This document shows, in pieces, positions 54,334-62,072 of a stretch of 64,000 nucleotides of DNA. Within the stretch, counting starts at the first letter, position 1. Each line of letters opens with the position of its first letter. The stretch comes from Candidatus Calescibacterium sp. (lineage in GTDB: Bacteria > Calescibacteriota > Calescibacteriia > Calescibacteriales > Calescibacteriaceae), in the NCBI GenBank assembly GCA_025060505.1, contig JANXBU010000006.1, positions 60,071 to 124,070 of the forward strand. Direction: 5' to 3'. A model generated the notes under the pieces. The model was not told the DNA's origin. It ran no database searches and saw nothing but the letters and a program-made list of their open reading frames with translations. Both the position numbers and the translations under genes were made by a program.

Positions 54334-54903
54334 GTGATTATCTTGGTTGATCTTGATTCTGTATCTTTTTCTCCACTTGAAACCAACCGGAAGCTTTTTG
54401 AATCAGAGCATATATTCATTCATGTTTTTTCTTTTGCATTTGAGTGTATGAGTTTGGGAAGATTTTGTGCTGTCCCAGAGTTCCAGCTTCCATATCACAG
54501 AAGGGTTTCTGGTGGAGGGGTTGTTTTTCACGGACCTCGTAGAGATATATCCTTTGCTTTTTCCTTTTACGCTCATTCTATAAATCTGAGAGATACTTTC
54601 TTATTCATCTCTCAAATGATTTCAGAATTTATAAAATCAGGTTTCGGTTTTAGCTCTTATATTCGAGGAACCGATGTATATTTTAATAATCATAAAATAT
54701 GTGGTTTTGCAGCAGCCAGAAGAAGAAACTTCTTCGTTATTGAGGGTTGTATATCACTTCAATTTAATGATAGTAAAAAAAATAATATTAAGAATCCACA
54801 GAATTTCTGTTTTTTGAATTTCGGAGAAGAGATAGAGAATTTTCATGAAATTTCATTTAATCTAATTAAGTTTATGATGAAAAATCTGAGAGAATTCATT
54901 TAA
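54334..54903 (+). CDS. Lipoate-protein ligase/LipB-fold protein, short form
   Basis: 189 residues. The BPL_LplA_LipB core is visible: RRVSGGGVVFHGPRRDISFAF (about 52-72, the RRxxGGGxVxH motif) and GTDVYFNNHKICGFAAARRRN (lysine-binding strand with the catalytic-type Lys). LplA proteins are 250-330 residues, so the C-terminal accessory domain is missing. It might be an LplJ- or LipM-like octanoyl/lipoyl transferase or a related ligase. GTG start with no leader. Phenylalanine-rich composition. Confidence 0.65.
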   Translation: MIILVDLDSVSFSPLETNRKLFESEHIFIHVFSFAFECMSLGRFCAVPEFQLPYHRRVSGGGVVFHGPRRDISFAFSFYAHSINLRDTFLFISQMISEFIKSGFGFSSYIRGTDVYFNNHKICGFAAARRRNFFVIEGCISLQFNDSKKNNIKNPQNFCFLNFGEEIENFHEISFNLIKFMMKNLREFI

Positions 54904-55062
54904 TTTTTTTTATTTTTTGTGATCTGACTGAAAAATTTCGTTTTTTTTACCTTTTTGAAGAAAAAATTTTTAAAATAATTTTTGTAAAGTTCTGTAATTG
55001 AATATGAAACAGGAAAATGAAACAATTAAATTATTATTAATGAATAAGGTGAAAATAATAAT

Positions 55063-56118
55063 ATGATAAAGTTAAATAAAAATTCTGCTTTGATAATAGT
55101 TGATATGCAAAATGATTTTCTCCCACCAAACGGTGCTCTTCCTGTGCCAGATGGAGATAAGGTAATCCCAGTCATAAATCAGTATATAGAAAAATTTAAA
55201 GGTAATAAAATATTTGCAACTGCTGATTGGCATCCAGAAAATCATATATCTTTCAAAGAAAGGGGCGGTCCGTGGCCTCCACATTGCATTCAGAACTCAA
55301 AAGGAGCTGAATTTCATAATGACCTGAACCTTCCAGATGGTGTTGAGGTTATAAAGAAGGCCTCTGATCCTGATAAAGATGCCTATTCTGGATTTGAGGG
55401 AACAGACCTTGCTCAGAAGCTTAGAGAATCTGGTATAGATACAGTATTTATATGTGGTGTTGCTACTGAATACTGTGTTAAGAATACGGTACTTGATGCT
55501 GTGAAGTATGGTTTCAGAACATATCTTCTTCAAGATGCAATTAAGGGAATAGACGAGAAGGACTCAAAAAAAGCTATAGAAGAAATGAAAGAGGCCGGAG
55601 CCATATTAATTCAGCTAAAAGATATTTCAGAAAAGGATATAAGCACTAGGGAAGAAAAGAAAAAAAAAGAGAGAGCAAAAGGGCAACAGCAGATAGTTGG
55701 TCAGCTCGCTAACAAAATAAAAGAAGCATCTGAACAAATAATAAAGGATGTTTCAAAGGAAATAAAGAAAAAATCAAAAGAGGTTTCAAAAGATATCGGA
55801 AAAATTGTCAAAAAATCTAAAAAAGATTTGAAAAAAATCTTTGAGCGAGAAAAGAAAAAGGTTGAATCCAAAGCAGCTGAATTCGTTGCCGAAACAATAA
55901 AGAAGGTAGTAGAATCTCTCGGTGGAGAAAAAAGAGGACAACAGAACAAAAATAAAAAAATTAAAGAGATTAAAAAAATAGAAAAGAAAAATTTACCCCG
56001 AGTTTCTTCTCGGGGTAAAGAAAAAAAGGGAAAAGGAGGTGGGAAAACTATGGCTACAACAAAAAAAGGTAGTGCAAAACCAAAACAAAAAGCAAAAAGC
56101 AAAAAAGCTAAGAAATAA
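55063..56118 (+). CDS. pncA: Nicotinamidase (PncA-like) with long Lys-rich C-terminal tail
   Basis: 351 residues. Residues 1-187 are a complete isochorismatase-fold nicotinamidase: Asp14 (VDMQND), metal site DWHPENH (Asp55, His57, His61), Lys98/99 and Cys138 (GVATEYCVKN). It deamidates nicotinamide for NAD salvage. Residues 188-351 are an added tail. An amphipathic helical part (ANKIKEASEQIIKDVSKEIK.., 215-285) is followed by an almost pure Lys/Gly/Arg end. A hairpin (55992-56019) and a strong Shine-Dalgarno before ATG 56050 lie inside the tail. It has a true ribosome binding site (AAGGTGA). Confidence 0.85.
   Translation: MIKLNKNSALIIVDMQNDFLPPNGALPVPDGDKVIPVINQYIEKFKGNKIFATADWHPENHISFKERGGPWPPHCIQNSKGAEFHNDLNLPDGVEVIKKASDPDKDAYSGFEGTDLAQKLRESGIDTVFICGVATEYCVKNTVLDAVKYGFRTYLLQDAIKGIDEKDSKKAIEEMKEAGAILIQLKDISEKDISTREEKKKKERAKGQQQIVGQLANKIKEASEQIIKDVSKEIKKKSKEVSKDIGKIVKKSKKDLKKIFEREKKKVESKAAEFVAETIKKVVESLGGEKRGQQNKNKKIKEIKKIEKKNLPRVSSRGKEKKGKGGGKTMATTKKGSAKPKQKAKSKKAKK
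55992..56019. other. Perfect 11-bp hairpin inside the pncA tail
   Basis: TTTACCCCGAG (55992-56002), a 6-nt loop, and CTCGGGGTAAA (56009-56019) form a GC-rich stem. It precedes a Shine-Dalgarno and ATG 56050. On the - strand it is followed by A/T-rich sequence with T-runs, like a terminator. Confidence 0.6.
56050..56118 (+). CDS. Possible internal 22-residue basic peptide in frame with the pncA tail
   Basis: AAGGAGGTG (56033-56041), one of the strongest Shine-Dalgarno sequences in the window, stands 8-9 nt before ATG 56050. The peptide starts MATTKKGSAKPKQ, has no acidic residue, and ends on the pncA stop. It resembles histone-H1-like tails. It may be an independently started protein or simply part of the tail. 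Confidence 0.35.
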   Translation: MATTKKGSAKPKQKAKSKKAKK

Positions 56119-56126
56119 ATAAAAAA

Positions 56127-56145
56127 GGGGGGTTTTTTACCCCCC
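56127..56145. terminator. G6/C6 hairpin between pncA and murG
   Basis: GGGGGG-TTTTTTA-CCCCCC at 56127-56145. On the - strand the stem is followed by TTTTTTATTTATTT, a textbook Rho-independent terminator for antisense transcription; on the + strand only GCTATTAAAATTTTA follows. Could act in both directions. Confidence 0.6.
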
Positions 56146-56191
56146 GCTATTAAAATTTTAAAAATCTGACTAAAACTTTTCTAATTCTTGG

Positions 56192-57268
56192 ATGAGAATA
56201 TGTTTAGTCGCCGGAGGAACAGGAGGACATATAGCACCAGCTGTTGCTGTTCTTGAAAAAATAAAAGAAGATAAATTTTTCATAACCAGCAAAACAAGAA
56301 TAAGCGAAAAAAGATTCATCAAAGACCTTGAAGAAAAAAATTTGGAGTTCATCAATGTAAAACCGATTGTCGGAAAAGGACTAAGATCAATATCTGGTTT
56401 TTTTTCAGCTGTATCTGCTTTGCAAGAGTCTTTCAGAATTCTCAAGAAAATAAATCCAGATATTGTAATAGGATTTGGTGGGTATGTATCCGGACCTGTT
56501 TGTCTTGCCGGAAGAATTTTGAAAAAGAAAGTCTATATTCATGAACAGAATTCTGTTATGGGATTTACAAATAAAATACTCTCTCTTTTCTGTGATAAAA
56601 TTTTTGTTTCCTTTGATAAAACAGAGGCACCTTCTTATGCTCAGCGCAAATTTGTTTACACAGGATTTCCATTACGCAACAAATTCAAAGAAGATCTTGA
56701 AAGAGGAATAGATGCAAAACAAAGTCAGAACTCATATAAAATTTGTGTTTTTGTATCTGGAGGAAGTCAGGGAGCCGTTGGACTTAACAAAATTTTTGTA
56801 GAAGCTATTGAGAGGATAGAAAAAAACTTAAATGATCTCAAATCAAAACTCAAGATAATTCATCAAACAGGTGATATGTTTTTTGAAAAGGCTCGGGATT
56901 TTTTTTCTTCATGGGATGCGAATGTTTTTCCTTTCACAGATGAATTTGGTTTTTATCTTGGGCTTTCTGATATTGCCATTGCCAGAGGTGGTGCAGGAAC
57001 AGTTTTTGAAATCGCTTATGCCAGAAAACCTGCTTTGTTTGTTCCACTCCCAAGGTCTGCTGGAAATCACCAAGAGAAAAATCCAAAGTATCTTCTTGGT
57101 GATGCATGCTTTATAATCAGACAGAATGAAAAACACAAATTTGAAATAAACTTCTATGATCTCCTGACGAACGAAAAACTCAGACAAGAATTAGAAAGTA
57201 AGCTCAGGAATATTCAAGTTGAAGATGGTTCTTTTCGTATTCTTGGTTTCATTCGTGAAAGCGGATGA
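56192..57268 (+). CDS. murG: UDP-GlcNAc:undecaprenyl-PP-MurNAc-pentapeptide GlcNAc transferase
   Basis: 358 residues. GGTGGHIAPAVAV (8-20), GGYVSGPVCLAG, HEQNSVMGFTNK, VSGGSQGAVGLN and the donor site ARGGAGTVFEIAYARKPALFVPLP are MurG signatures. Makes lipid II on the inner face of the membrane. Usually inside the dcw cluster; no mur or fts gene is adjacent. The 3' end overlaps the convergent recombinase gene by 55 bp. Confidence 0.95.
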   Translation: MRICLVAGGTGGHIAPAVAVLEKIKEDKFFITSKTRISEKRFIKDLEEKNLEFINVKPIVGKGLRSISGFFSAVSALQESFRILKKINPDIVIGFGGYVSGPVCLAGRILKKKVYIHEQNSVMGFTNKILSLFCDKIFVSFDKTEAPSYAQRKFVYTGFPLRNKFKEDLERGIDAKQSQNSYKICVFVSGGSQGAVGLNKIFVEAIERIEKNLNDLKSKLKIIHQTGDMFFEKARDFFSSWDANVFPFTDEFGFYLGLSDIAIARGGAGTVFEIAYARKPALFVPLPRSAGNHQEKNPKYLLGDACFIIRQNEKHKFEINFYDLLTNEKLRQELESKLRNIQVEDGSFRILGFIRESG

Positions 57269-58101
57269 GATCTCATAACAGTTTCTCTGAGAACATCTGG
57301 AGCTATTTTTGTGTAAATCTCTGTTGTTGAGAGGTTTGAGTGTCCAAGCATAACCTGTATGTTTCTTATATTCATTCCTCTTTTGATAAGATGTGTTGCA
57401 AAGCTGTGTCTTAAAAGATGTGGGTAAAATCCATACTTTTTTAGAATAAGCCATATTCCTTGCCTTGTTATTTTCTTCCCTTTTCTGTTTATGATTATGT
57501 GGTCTGTTTTGGGGCTGAGTTTTCTTCTTTCTTCTATATACATAGGAATTATTCTTTTTGCTTCCGAGCTTATCGGTACGAATCTTTCCTTCTTCCCTTT
57601 TCCTTCTATTTTTATTATGTCTTTTTCTGTTATGTCACTCAGTTTGAGATTCACAAGTTCAGAAACACGCAGTCCAGAGCCATACAGCAGTTCAAGTATC
57701 AATCTATCTCTTATGTTTTCAAATCCGTTGAGCTCAATTCCCTCTATTTTTGAGATAACTGTTTGTTCATCGGGAACACTTGGTATTTTTCTTGAATCTT
57801 TCATGTTCTTTATCTTTTTTATTTTTTTCAGAAGTTCTGTTTTCCCTTTTTGCCTTGAGAGAAATTTCAGGTAAGTTCTCAGGGCCGAAAGTTTTCTGTT
57901 TATACTTGTTGCATCATACAAATCTTTCATCTTGTTTATAATTTCTTGTATGTCCGTGTCTTCAAAGTTATCAAAACTTTTTCCTGCACTTTCCAGCATA
58001 TCTCTTATATCTTTAAGATCATTTATGTATGAATTTACAGTGTTCTTGCTCCTTCCCAATATGAAATATAGATAGTTTTCAAATTCATCAAATTCTTCCA
58101 T
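57214..58101 (-). CDS. XerC/XerD-type tyrosine recombinase
   Basis: 295 residues. SAM-like N-terminal DNA-binding domain (1-95), catalytic domain with Arg145 (YGSGLRVSEL), Lys about 168-170 (IKIEGKGKKERFVP), His228-x-x-Arg231 (HLLRHSFATHL), His254 (LGHSNLSTTEIYTKI) and Tyr263. All catalytic residues are present. Size fits the housekeeping recombinase resolving chromosome dimers at dif; an integrase of a mobile element is less likely because no such element is seen. Convergent overlap with murG. No dif site recognised here. Confidence 0.85.
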   Translation of the reverse strand: MEEFDEFENYLYFILGRSKNTVNSYINDLKDIRDMLESAGKSFDNFEDTDIQEIINKMKDLYDATSINRKLSALRTYLKFLSRQKGKTELLKKIKKIKNMKDSRKIPSVPDEQTVISKIEGIELNGFENIRDRLILELLYGSGLRVSELVNLKLSDITEKDIIKIEGKGKKERFVPISSEAKRIIPMYIEERRKLSPKTDHIIINRKGKKITRQGIWLILKKYGFYPHLLRHSFATHLIKRGMNIRNIQVMLGHSNLSTTEIYTKIAPDVLRETVMRSHPLSRMKPRIRKEPSST

Positions 58102-58236
58102 CTCTCAAAAATTTTAAAAAACTATGTGAGCTTTGGTTTCATGTGAATTCAAATTGATTTAATAAAAATCTTTCTTTGACCTTTTCAAGATTTTGACATT
58201 ACAATGATTTTTTCCGGAGATCTGATAATGTAAATT

Positions 58237-59289
58237 ATGAAATTTTTGTTTGAGCTGTTTTCTCACAAAGAGATTCGCTTGAGTTTCTCAGTGACTCTGC
58301 TAACTTTTCTTGCTTCTATTGTTTTTACTGCTTCTTGTTCTTCTGATAAAGCGAAAAATTCAGAGAGGAAAATTCCAGATAAAATAAAGGGTATGTCTTT
58401 GCCGGTTTGGCAGAGAGAGACCTATTCTTCTGAAAGATATTCATCAGCGTTAGATAGGCTCAGAACAATTGGTGTGAATTTTGTAGCCATAGTCCCAACT
58501 TTGTATCAGGAATCTTTAACTGAAAGCAGAATTTATGAAGACCAGGTCATGACTCCAAGTTTCAGCAGTGTTCAGAGAGCAGTTCAGTTAGCGAAAGAGA
58601 AGGGATTTCATATTATGCTCAAACCACATATTGATCTCAAGGAACCGATTTACCGCGGAATGATAAAGCCATCCGATATAAATCTTTGGAAGAGAGACTA
58701 CATAGGTTTTATAAAAAAATATGCGGAACTCGCTGAGAGGTACAACATTGAGATATTCTGTGTTGGAACCGAGCTTGAAACTATATCTTCTGAATATCCG
58801 GAAGTATTTGATGAGGTTATAGATGTTGTCAGAAGTGTTTTTTCTGGAAAACTTATTTATGCGGCAAACTGGACTGAGTACAAAAAGATAAAATTTTGGA
58901 ATAAGCTTGATTTCATAGGAATAGATGCCTACTTCCATGTTGCAAGCAGCAAAGAACCGAAAGAAGACGAGCTCAAAGTTAAATGGGAGAACATACTTGA
59001 AGAGCTCCGGAGTTTTTCAAAGGAGCGTGGAAAAGAGATAGTCTTTACTGAAATAGGTTATATGAGCACAGATGGTTCATGCAGTGTTCCGTGGAACTAT
59101 CTTATTGAGGAAGAGCCAGACCAAGATGAGCAAGCTTTATGCTATAAAGTTGTTCTTGAATATGTTTTCCCAAAAATCAAAGGACTCTTCTGGTGGGAGT
59201 GGGAATTTTACTCTGATCCTTCAACAAATGGATATACTCCGGCTGGAAAAATTGCTGAACAGATTATTTTTCAATTCTGGAAAGAGTAG
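58237..59289 (+). CDS. GH113-like glycoside hydrolase lipoprotein
   Basis: 350 residues with a lipoprotein signal (LLTFLASIVFTASC, Cys34). TIM-barrel with GVNFVAIVPTLYQ, KPHIDL, acid/base Glu179 in FCVGTELE, YAANWTEY, FIGIDAYF and nucleophile Glu272 in FTEIGYM, then WWEWEF. This pattern is that of GH113 (beta-mannanase type). Anchored to a membrane facing the periplasm or surface. Target glycan is unknown. GATAAT stands 7 nt before the ATG. Confidence 0.78.
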   Translation: MKFLFELFSHKEIRLSFSVTLLTFLASIVFTASCSSDKAKNSERKIPDKIKGMSLPVWQRETYSSERYSSALDRLRTIGVNFVAIVPTLYQESLTESRIYEDQVMTPSFSSVQRAVQLAKEKGFHIMLKPHIDLKEPIYRGMIKPSDINLWKRDYIGFIKKYAELAERYNIEIFCVGTELETISSEYPEVFDEVIDVVRSVFSGKLIYAANWTEYKKIKFWNKLDFIGIDAYFHVASSKEPKEDELKVKWENILEELRSFSKERGKEIVFTEIGYMSTDGSCSVPWNYLIEEEPDQDEQALCYKVVLEYVFPKIKGLFWWEWEFYSDPSTNGYTPAGKIAEQIIFQFWKE

Positions 59290-59525
59290 TTGATAATATG
59301 TTGATTTAGATAAAAGATTTATTATCCATTTGATGAACTTTTAGCTTTTGTTGTTCAATAAATAAACTGCTCTGTGGTATATTTTTTCAAATGTTTTCTG
59401 TGAATGTTGGAACTTTTATATTTTTAGTAAGGCCGAATTATTGACGATAAATTTTTTGAGAAATATAGGAAAAATTTAAAACATATTTAAACAAGATTAT
59501 CACAAAAAATTGTAAAATTTTTAAT

Positions 59526-60017
59526 ATGCTCACATTCATATTGGTTCTCAACATCGTTTTTCTTATAATCACGATAGTATTTGCTATAAAGACGAGAGCA
59601 GATATTGAAAACGCGAAATCTCAAAAAAATAAGATACCCGATGAGATAGACGAGATGAAAATAAAATTGATGGGACTTGAAGAAAGGATAAATTTACTTG
59701 AACAGGAAGTGAAATATCTTTCGTCAAAATTAGTAGAAAAAAAATTCCAAAGTGAAACGAGCAACGGAAATGCAAAATACACAAGCCAAAAAGTATCATT
59801 CAACTATCGTTTAGATCAGCAGGAGGAGAGAGAAGATACAAATTATACTCAAACAAAATACGAACAGAATAAGAAAACAGACGTAGAAAGCATACAAAAT
59901 ATGATAATAAACCTGTTCAATCAGGGAAAGAAAGAGGATGAAATTGCAAATCTTTTAGGTTTGTCTTTTGAGGAAGTTAAATTGACATTGATGGTTCTTG
60001 AAAAGGGAAGAAAGTAG
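59526..60017 (+). CDS. Membrane-anchored coiled-coil protein with HTH-like C-terminus
   Basis: 163 residues. One N-terminal membrane helix (LTFILVLNIVFLIITIVFAI), then a coiled coil (about 35-85), a polar linker, and a C-terminal motif MIINLFNQGKKEDEIANLLGLSFEEVKLTLMVLEK. That end resembles the DUF2802/DUF6115 (SwrB-type) terminal helix-turn-helix, found in motility-linked proteins. Function is unknown. TAAAAT is 7 nt before ATG. The downstream AMIN/TPR gene follows after one base, so they form an operon. Confidence 0.6.
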   Translation: MLTFILVLNIVFLIITIVFAIKTRADIENAKSQKNKIPDEIDEMKIKLMGLEERINLLEQEVKYLSSKLVEKKFQSETSNGNAKYTSQKVSFNYRLDQQEEREDTNYTQTKYEQNKKTDVESIQNMIINLFNQGKKEDEIANLLGLSFEEVKLTLMVLEKGRK

Positions 60018-60018
60018 T

Positions 60019-62001
60019 ATGTTGAGTTTCATAACATCTTTGATTTTTATAAGCGCGCTGAAGATAAGCCACGTAGAGCTGAACCAGAAACCTACATTCT
60101 CTTATGTGATTATAACTTTGAGTTCAATGAAATTCGATTTTGAGCAGAAAATATTAAACGGAAACATCATAGTTATTATTCCATCTGCACAGATTCTTCC
60201 GAGACGTGAAATAATATGGGAGAAAGATAGATACTTTAGGAAAGTGAATTTTTCAGAGGTAGTTGAAGGTGAAAGAAAATCGGCAATGATCTCGGTTTAC
60301 TTGAAAAGAGAAGATCTGAAATGGCATATAACAAAATCCGGAAGCTCGATCATAATATTTGCTGGAAGAGATATTCCATTTATAGAGAAAAGAGATATAG
60401 AGGAATACATGAGGACATCTGTTGAGACCAGAAACTACGGAGCAATAGATATTCTGTTTGACTTTGCAAGATCAGAAGATAGAGAAATAAGTGCAAAAGC
60501 TCTTTTTTATATAGCGGAAATGTTATCTGCAATGGGAATTGAAACAAGAGAGGTGACAACATTGCTCAAATCTGCGAATTACTATTCAAATGCTGCAAAA
60601 AAGTTCTTTGATATCGGCAATGTCAAAGACGCGGCTGATCTGAAATACAGGTCATCAAGAATTTTCAGAATCTCTGGGTTTTATCCTGAATCAAAATTTC
60701 AAGCTGAATCAGGTATGAGATATCTTGAACCACGGGAAAACTCGTTTGAGAAAATAGAAAATAAAGAAGATCTTGAGGTGAGAATGGTATGCTCTCAGGC
60801 TTTGGCTCTTGTAGGTATGAACAAAGCTGGTGAGGCGGCAAATGTTATGGAAAAGGTGAAAATAGAAGGCAAAAAACTTTCTGATGAGACATTCAATTGC
60901 TACTGGGGAGCTATGGGTGCTATTGAATTTGAAAGGGGCAACTATGAGAATTCAGCGGAATTCATATCTTATATATCAGATAGGTTCATTCAATACGATC
61001 CAGTTATTCTTCCAAGATATATCAGGGCTCTTATCAGAACCAACAGAGGATATTTAGCGAGGAGATATATTGGATTTATGATAAACTCACTTCTTCCTGA
61101 GCAAAAGCCGGAAGCTTACCTGCTGCTTTCAGAAATACTCTTTCAAGACAAGGACTACAAAAATTCCTTGAAATTTATATATAGAATATTGAGGGAGTAT
61201 CCCGGAACAAGATGGGAGATAAGAGCTAGACTCTTTGCTGTTTTGAACAGAGATAAGTATTCAGAAACAATAAAAGAACTGCCAAAAAGTGATATCCCAG
61301 CGGATGATCCAGTATCTCTGCCATTACCGAATCTCCGTTTCATAATCACAAATTTTCTCTCCCCAGAATCACAGATTGCGCTCAGAGAGTACCTTAAAAT
61401 ATTGGCTCAAAAAATAGGTACAGAAAATGTTGATGAAGTGCAAAGAGATCTGAACTTTCTTAAGGAGGTTATTCCAACAATAAGAACTTTGAGAACTCCA
61501 CCAGATGTATCAATAGAAATATCAGAAAGTATGTACGATGTTCTCAAAAGACTTTATGATAATGGATACAAAATAAGAGCTTTTTCTTTTTATGTAGACA
61601 ACAAAGATCTTCTTCCACCGAGGTATGTCAAGGACTACTCTTTTGTAGATCAAATATACAGAGAATTCGGACAGACTGATGATGTTTATTTTGAGCTTGC
61701 ACAGGTAGAGATTTTGCTTGAAGAATCAAGGTGTTCTGAAGCCTACGATAAAATAAAGAAAATACAGAATAAAATAGAGCCAGCAGATTATTCAGCTTCT
61801 ATAGTTAAGATAGCATTGTGTTTCTTTTCAAAAAAAGATCCGATGTTCAAAGAATTATGTGCTCAGAATATCGAAGACCTTGAATCAATATGCTATCCAA
61901 AGGAGATGACACCGGTTGAAAGAATAAATCAGATTGTAGAAGAAATAATCAAGGAGTACAAAGATGCGTCACGAGAGTTAAGGGAGAAATTGAAGAAGTG
62001 A
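60019..62001 (+). CDS. Exported AMIN-like and TPR-repeat protein
   Basis: 660 residues from ATG 60019, directly after the upstream stop. Signal peptide LSFITSLIFISALKISH. Residues 25-120 form an AMIN-like beta domain. The rest is helical repeats (EARYIG.., DKDYKNSLKFIYRILREYPGTRWEIRAR are TPR-like). Many thermophiles carry AMIN-TPR proteins beside motility or envelope genes, but function is open. Its TGA stop overlaps the GTG of a 24-residue frame (GTGA). Confidence 0.6.
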   Translation: MLSFITSLIFISALKISHVELNQKPTFSYVIITLSSMKFDFEQKILNGNIIVIIPSAQILPRREIIWEKDRYFRKVNFSEVVEGERKSAMISVYLKREDLKWHITKSGSSIIIFAGRDIPFIEKRDIEEYMRTSVETRNYGAIDILFDFARSEDREISAKALFYIAEMLSAMGIETREVTTLLKSANYYSNAAKKFFDIGNVKDAADLKYRSSRIFRISGFYPESKFQAESGMRYLEPRENSFEKIENKEDLEVRMVCSQALALVGMNKAGEAANVMEKVKIEGKKLSDETFNCYWGAMGAIEFERGNYENSAEFISYISDRFIQYDPVILPRYIRALIRTNRGYLARRYIGFMINSLLPEQKPEAYLLLSEILFQDKDYKNSLKFIYRILREYPGTRWEIRARLFAVLNRDKYSETIKELPKSDIPADDPVSLPLPNLRFIITNFLSPESQIALREYLKILAQKIGTENVDEVQRDLNFLKEVIPTIRTLRTPPDVSIEISESMYDVLKRLYDNGYKIRAFSFYVDNKDLLPPRYVKDYSFVDQIYREFGQTDDVYFELAQVEILLEESRCSEAYDKIKKIQNKIEPADYSASIVKIALCFFSKKDPMFKELCAQNIEDLESICYPKEMTPVERINQIVEEIIKEYKDASRELREKLKK

Positions 62002-62072
62002 GTAATACAATTCTCAAAACCGTTTTTTTCATCTCAATACTGATTTATTTTACATTACACAAATATGGGTAA
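61998..62072 (+). CDS. Possible 24-residue membrane micropeptide
   Basis: GTG 61998 overlaps the TGA of the TPR gene (GTGA), and the stop TAA (62070-62072) overlaps the ilvD start out of frame. The peptide is one hydrophobic helix ([13 protein letters not shown]) with a His-Lys end. An upstream AGGGAGA is 11-13 nt away. Could be a coupled micropeptide or chance. Confidence 0.25.
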   Translation: MSNTILKTVFFISILIYFTLHKYG

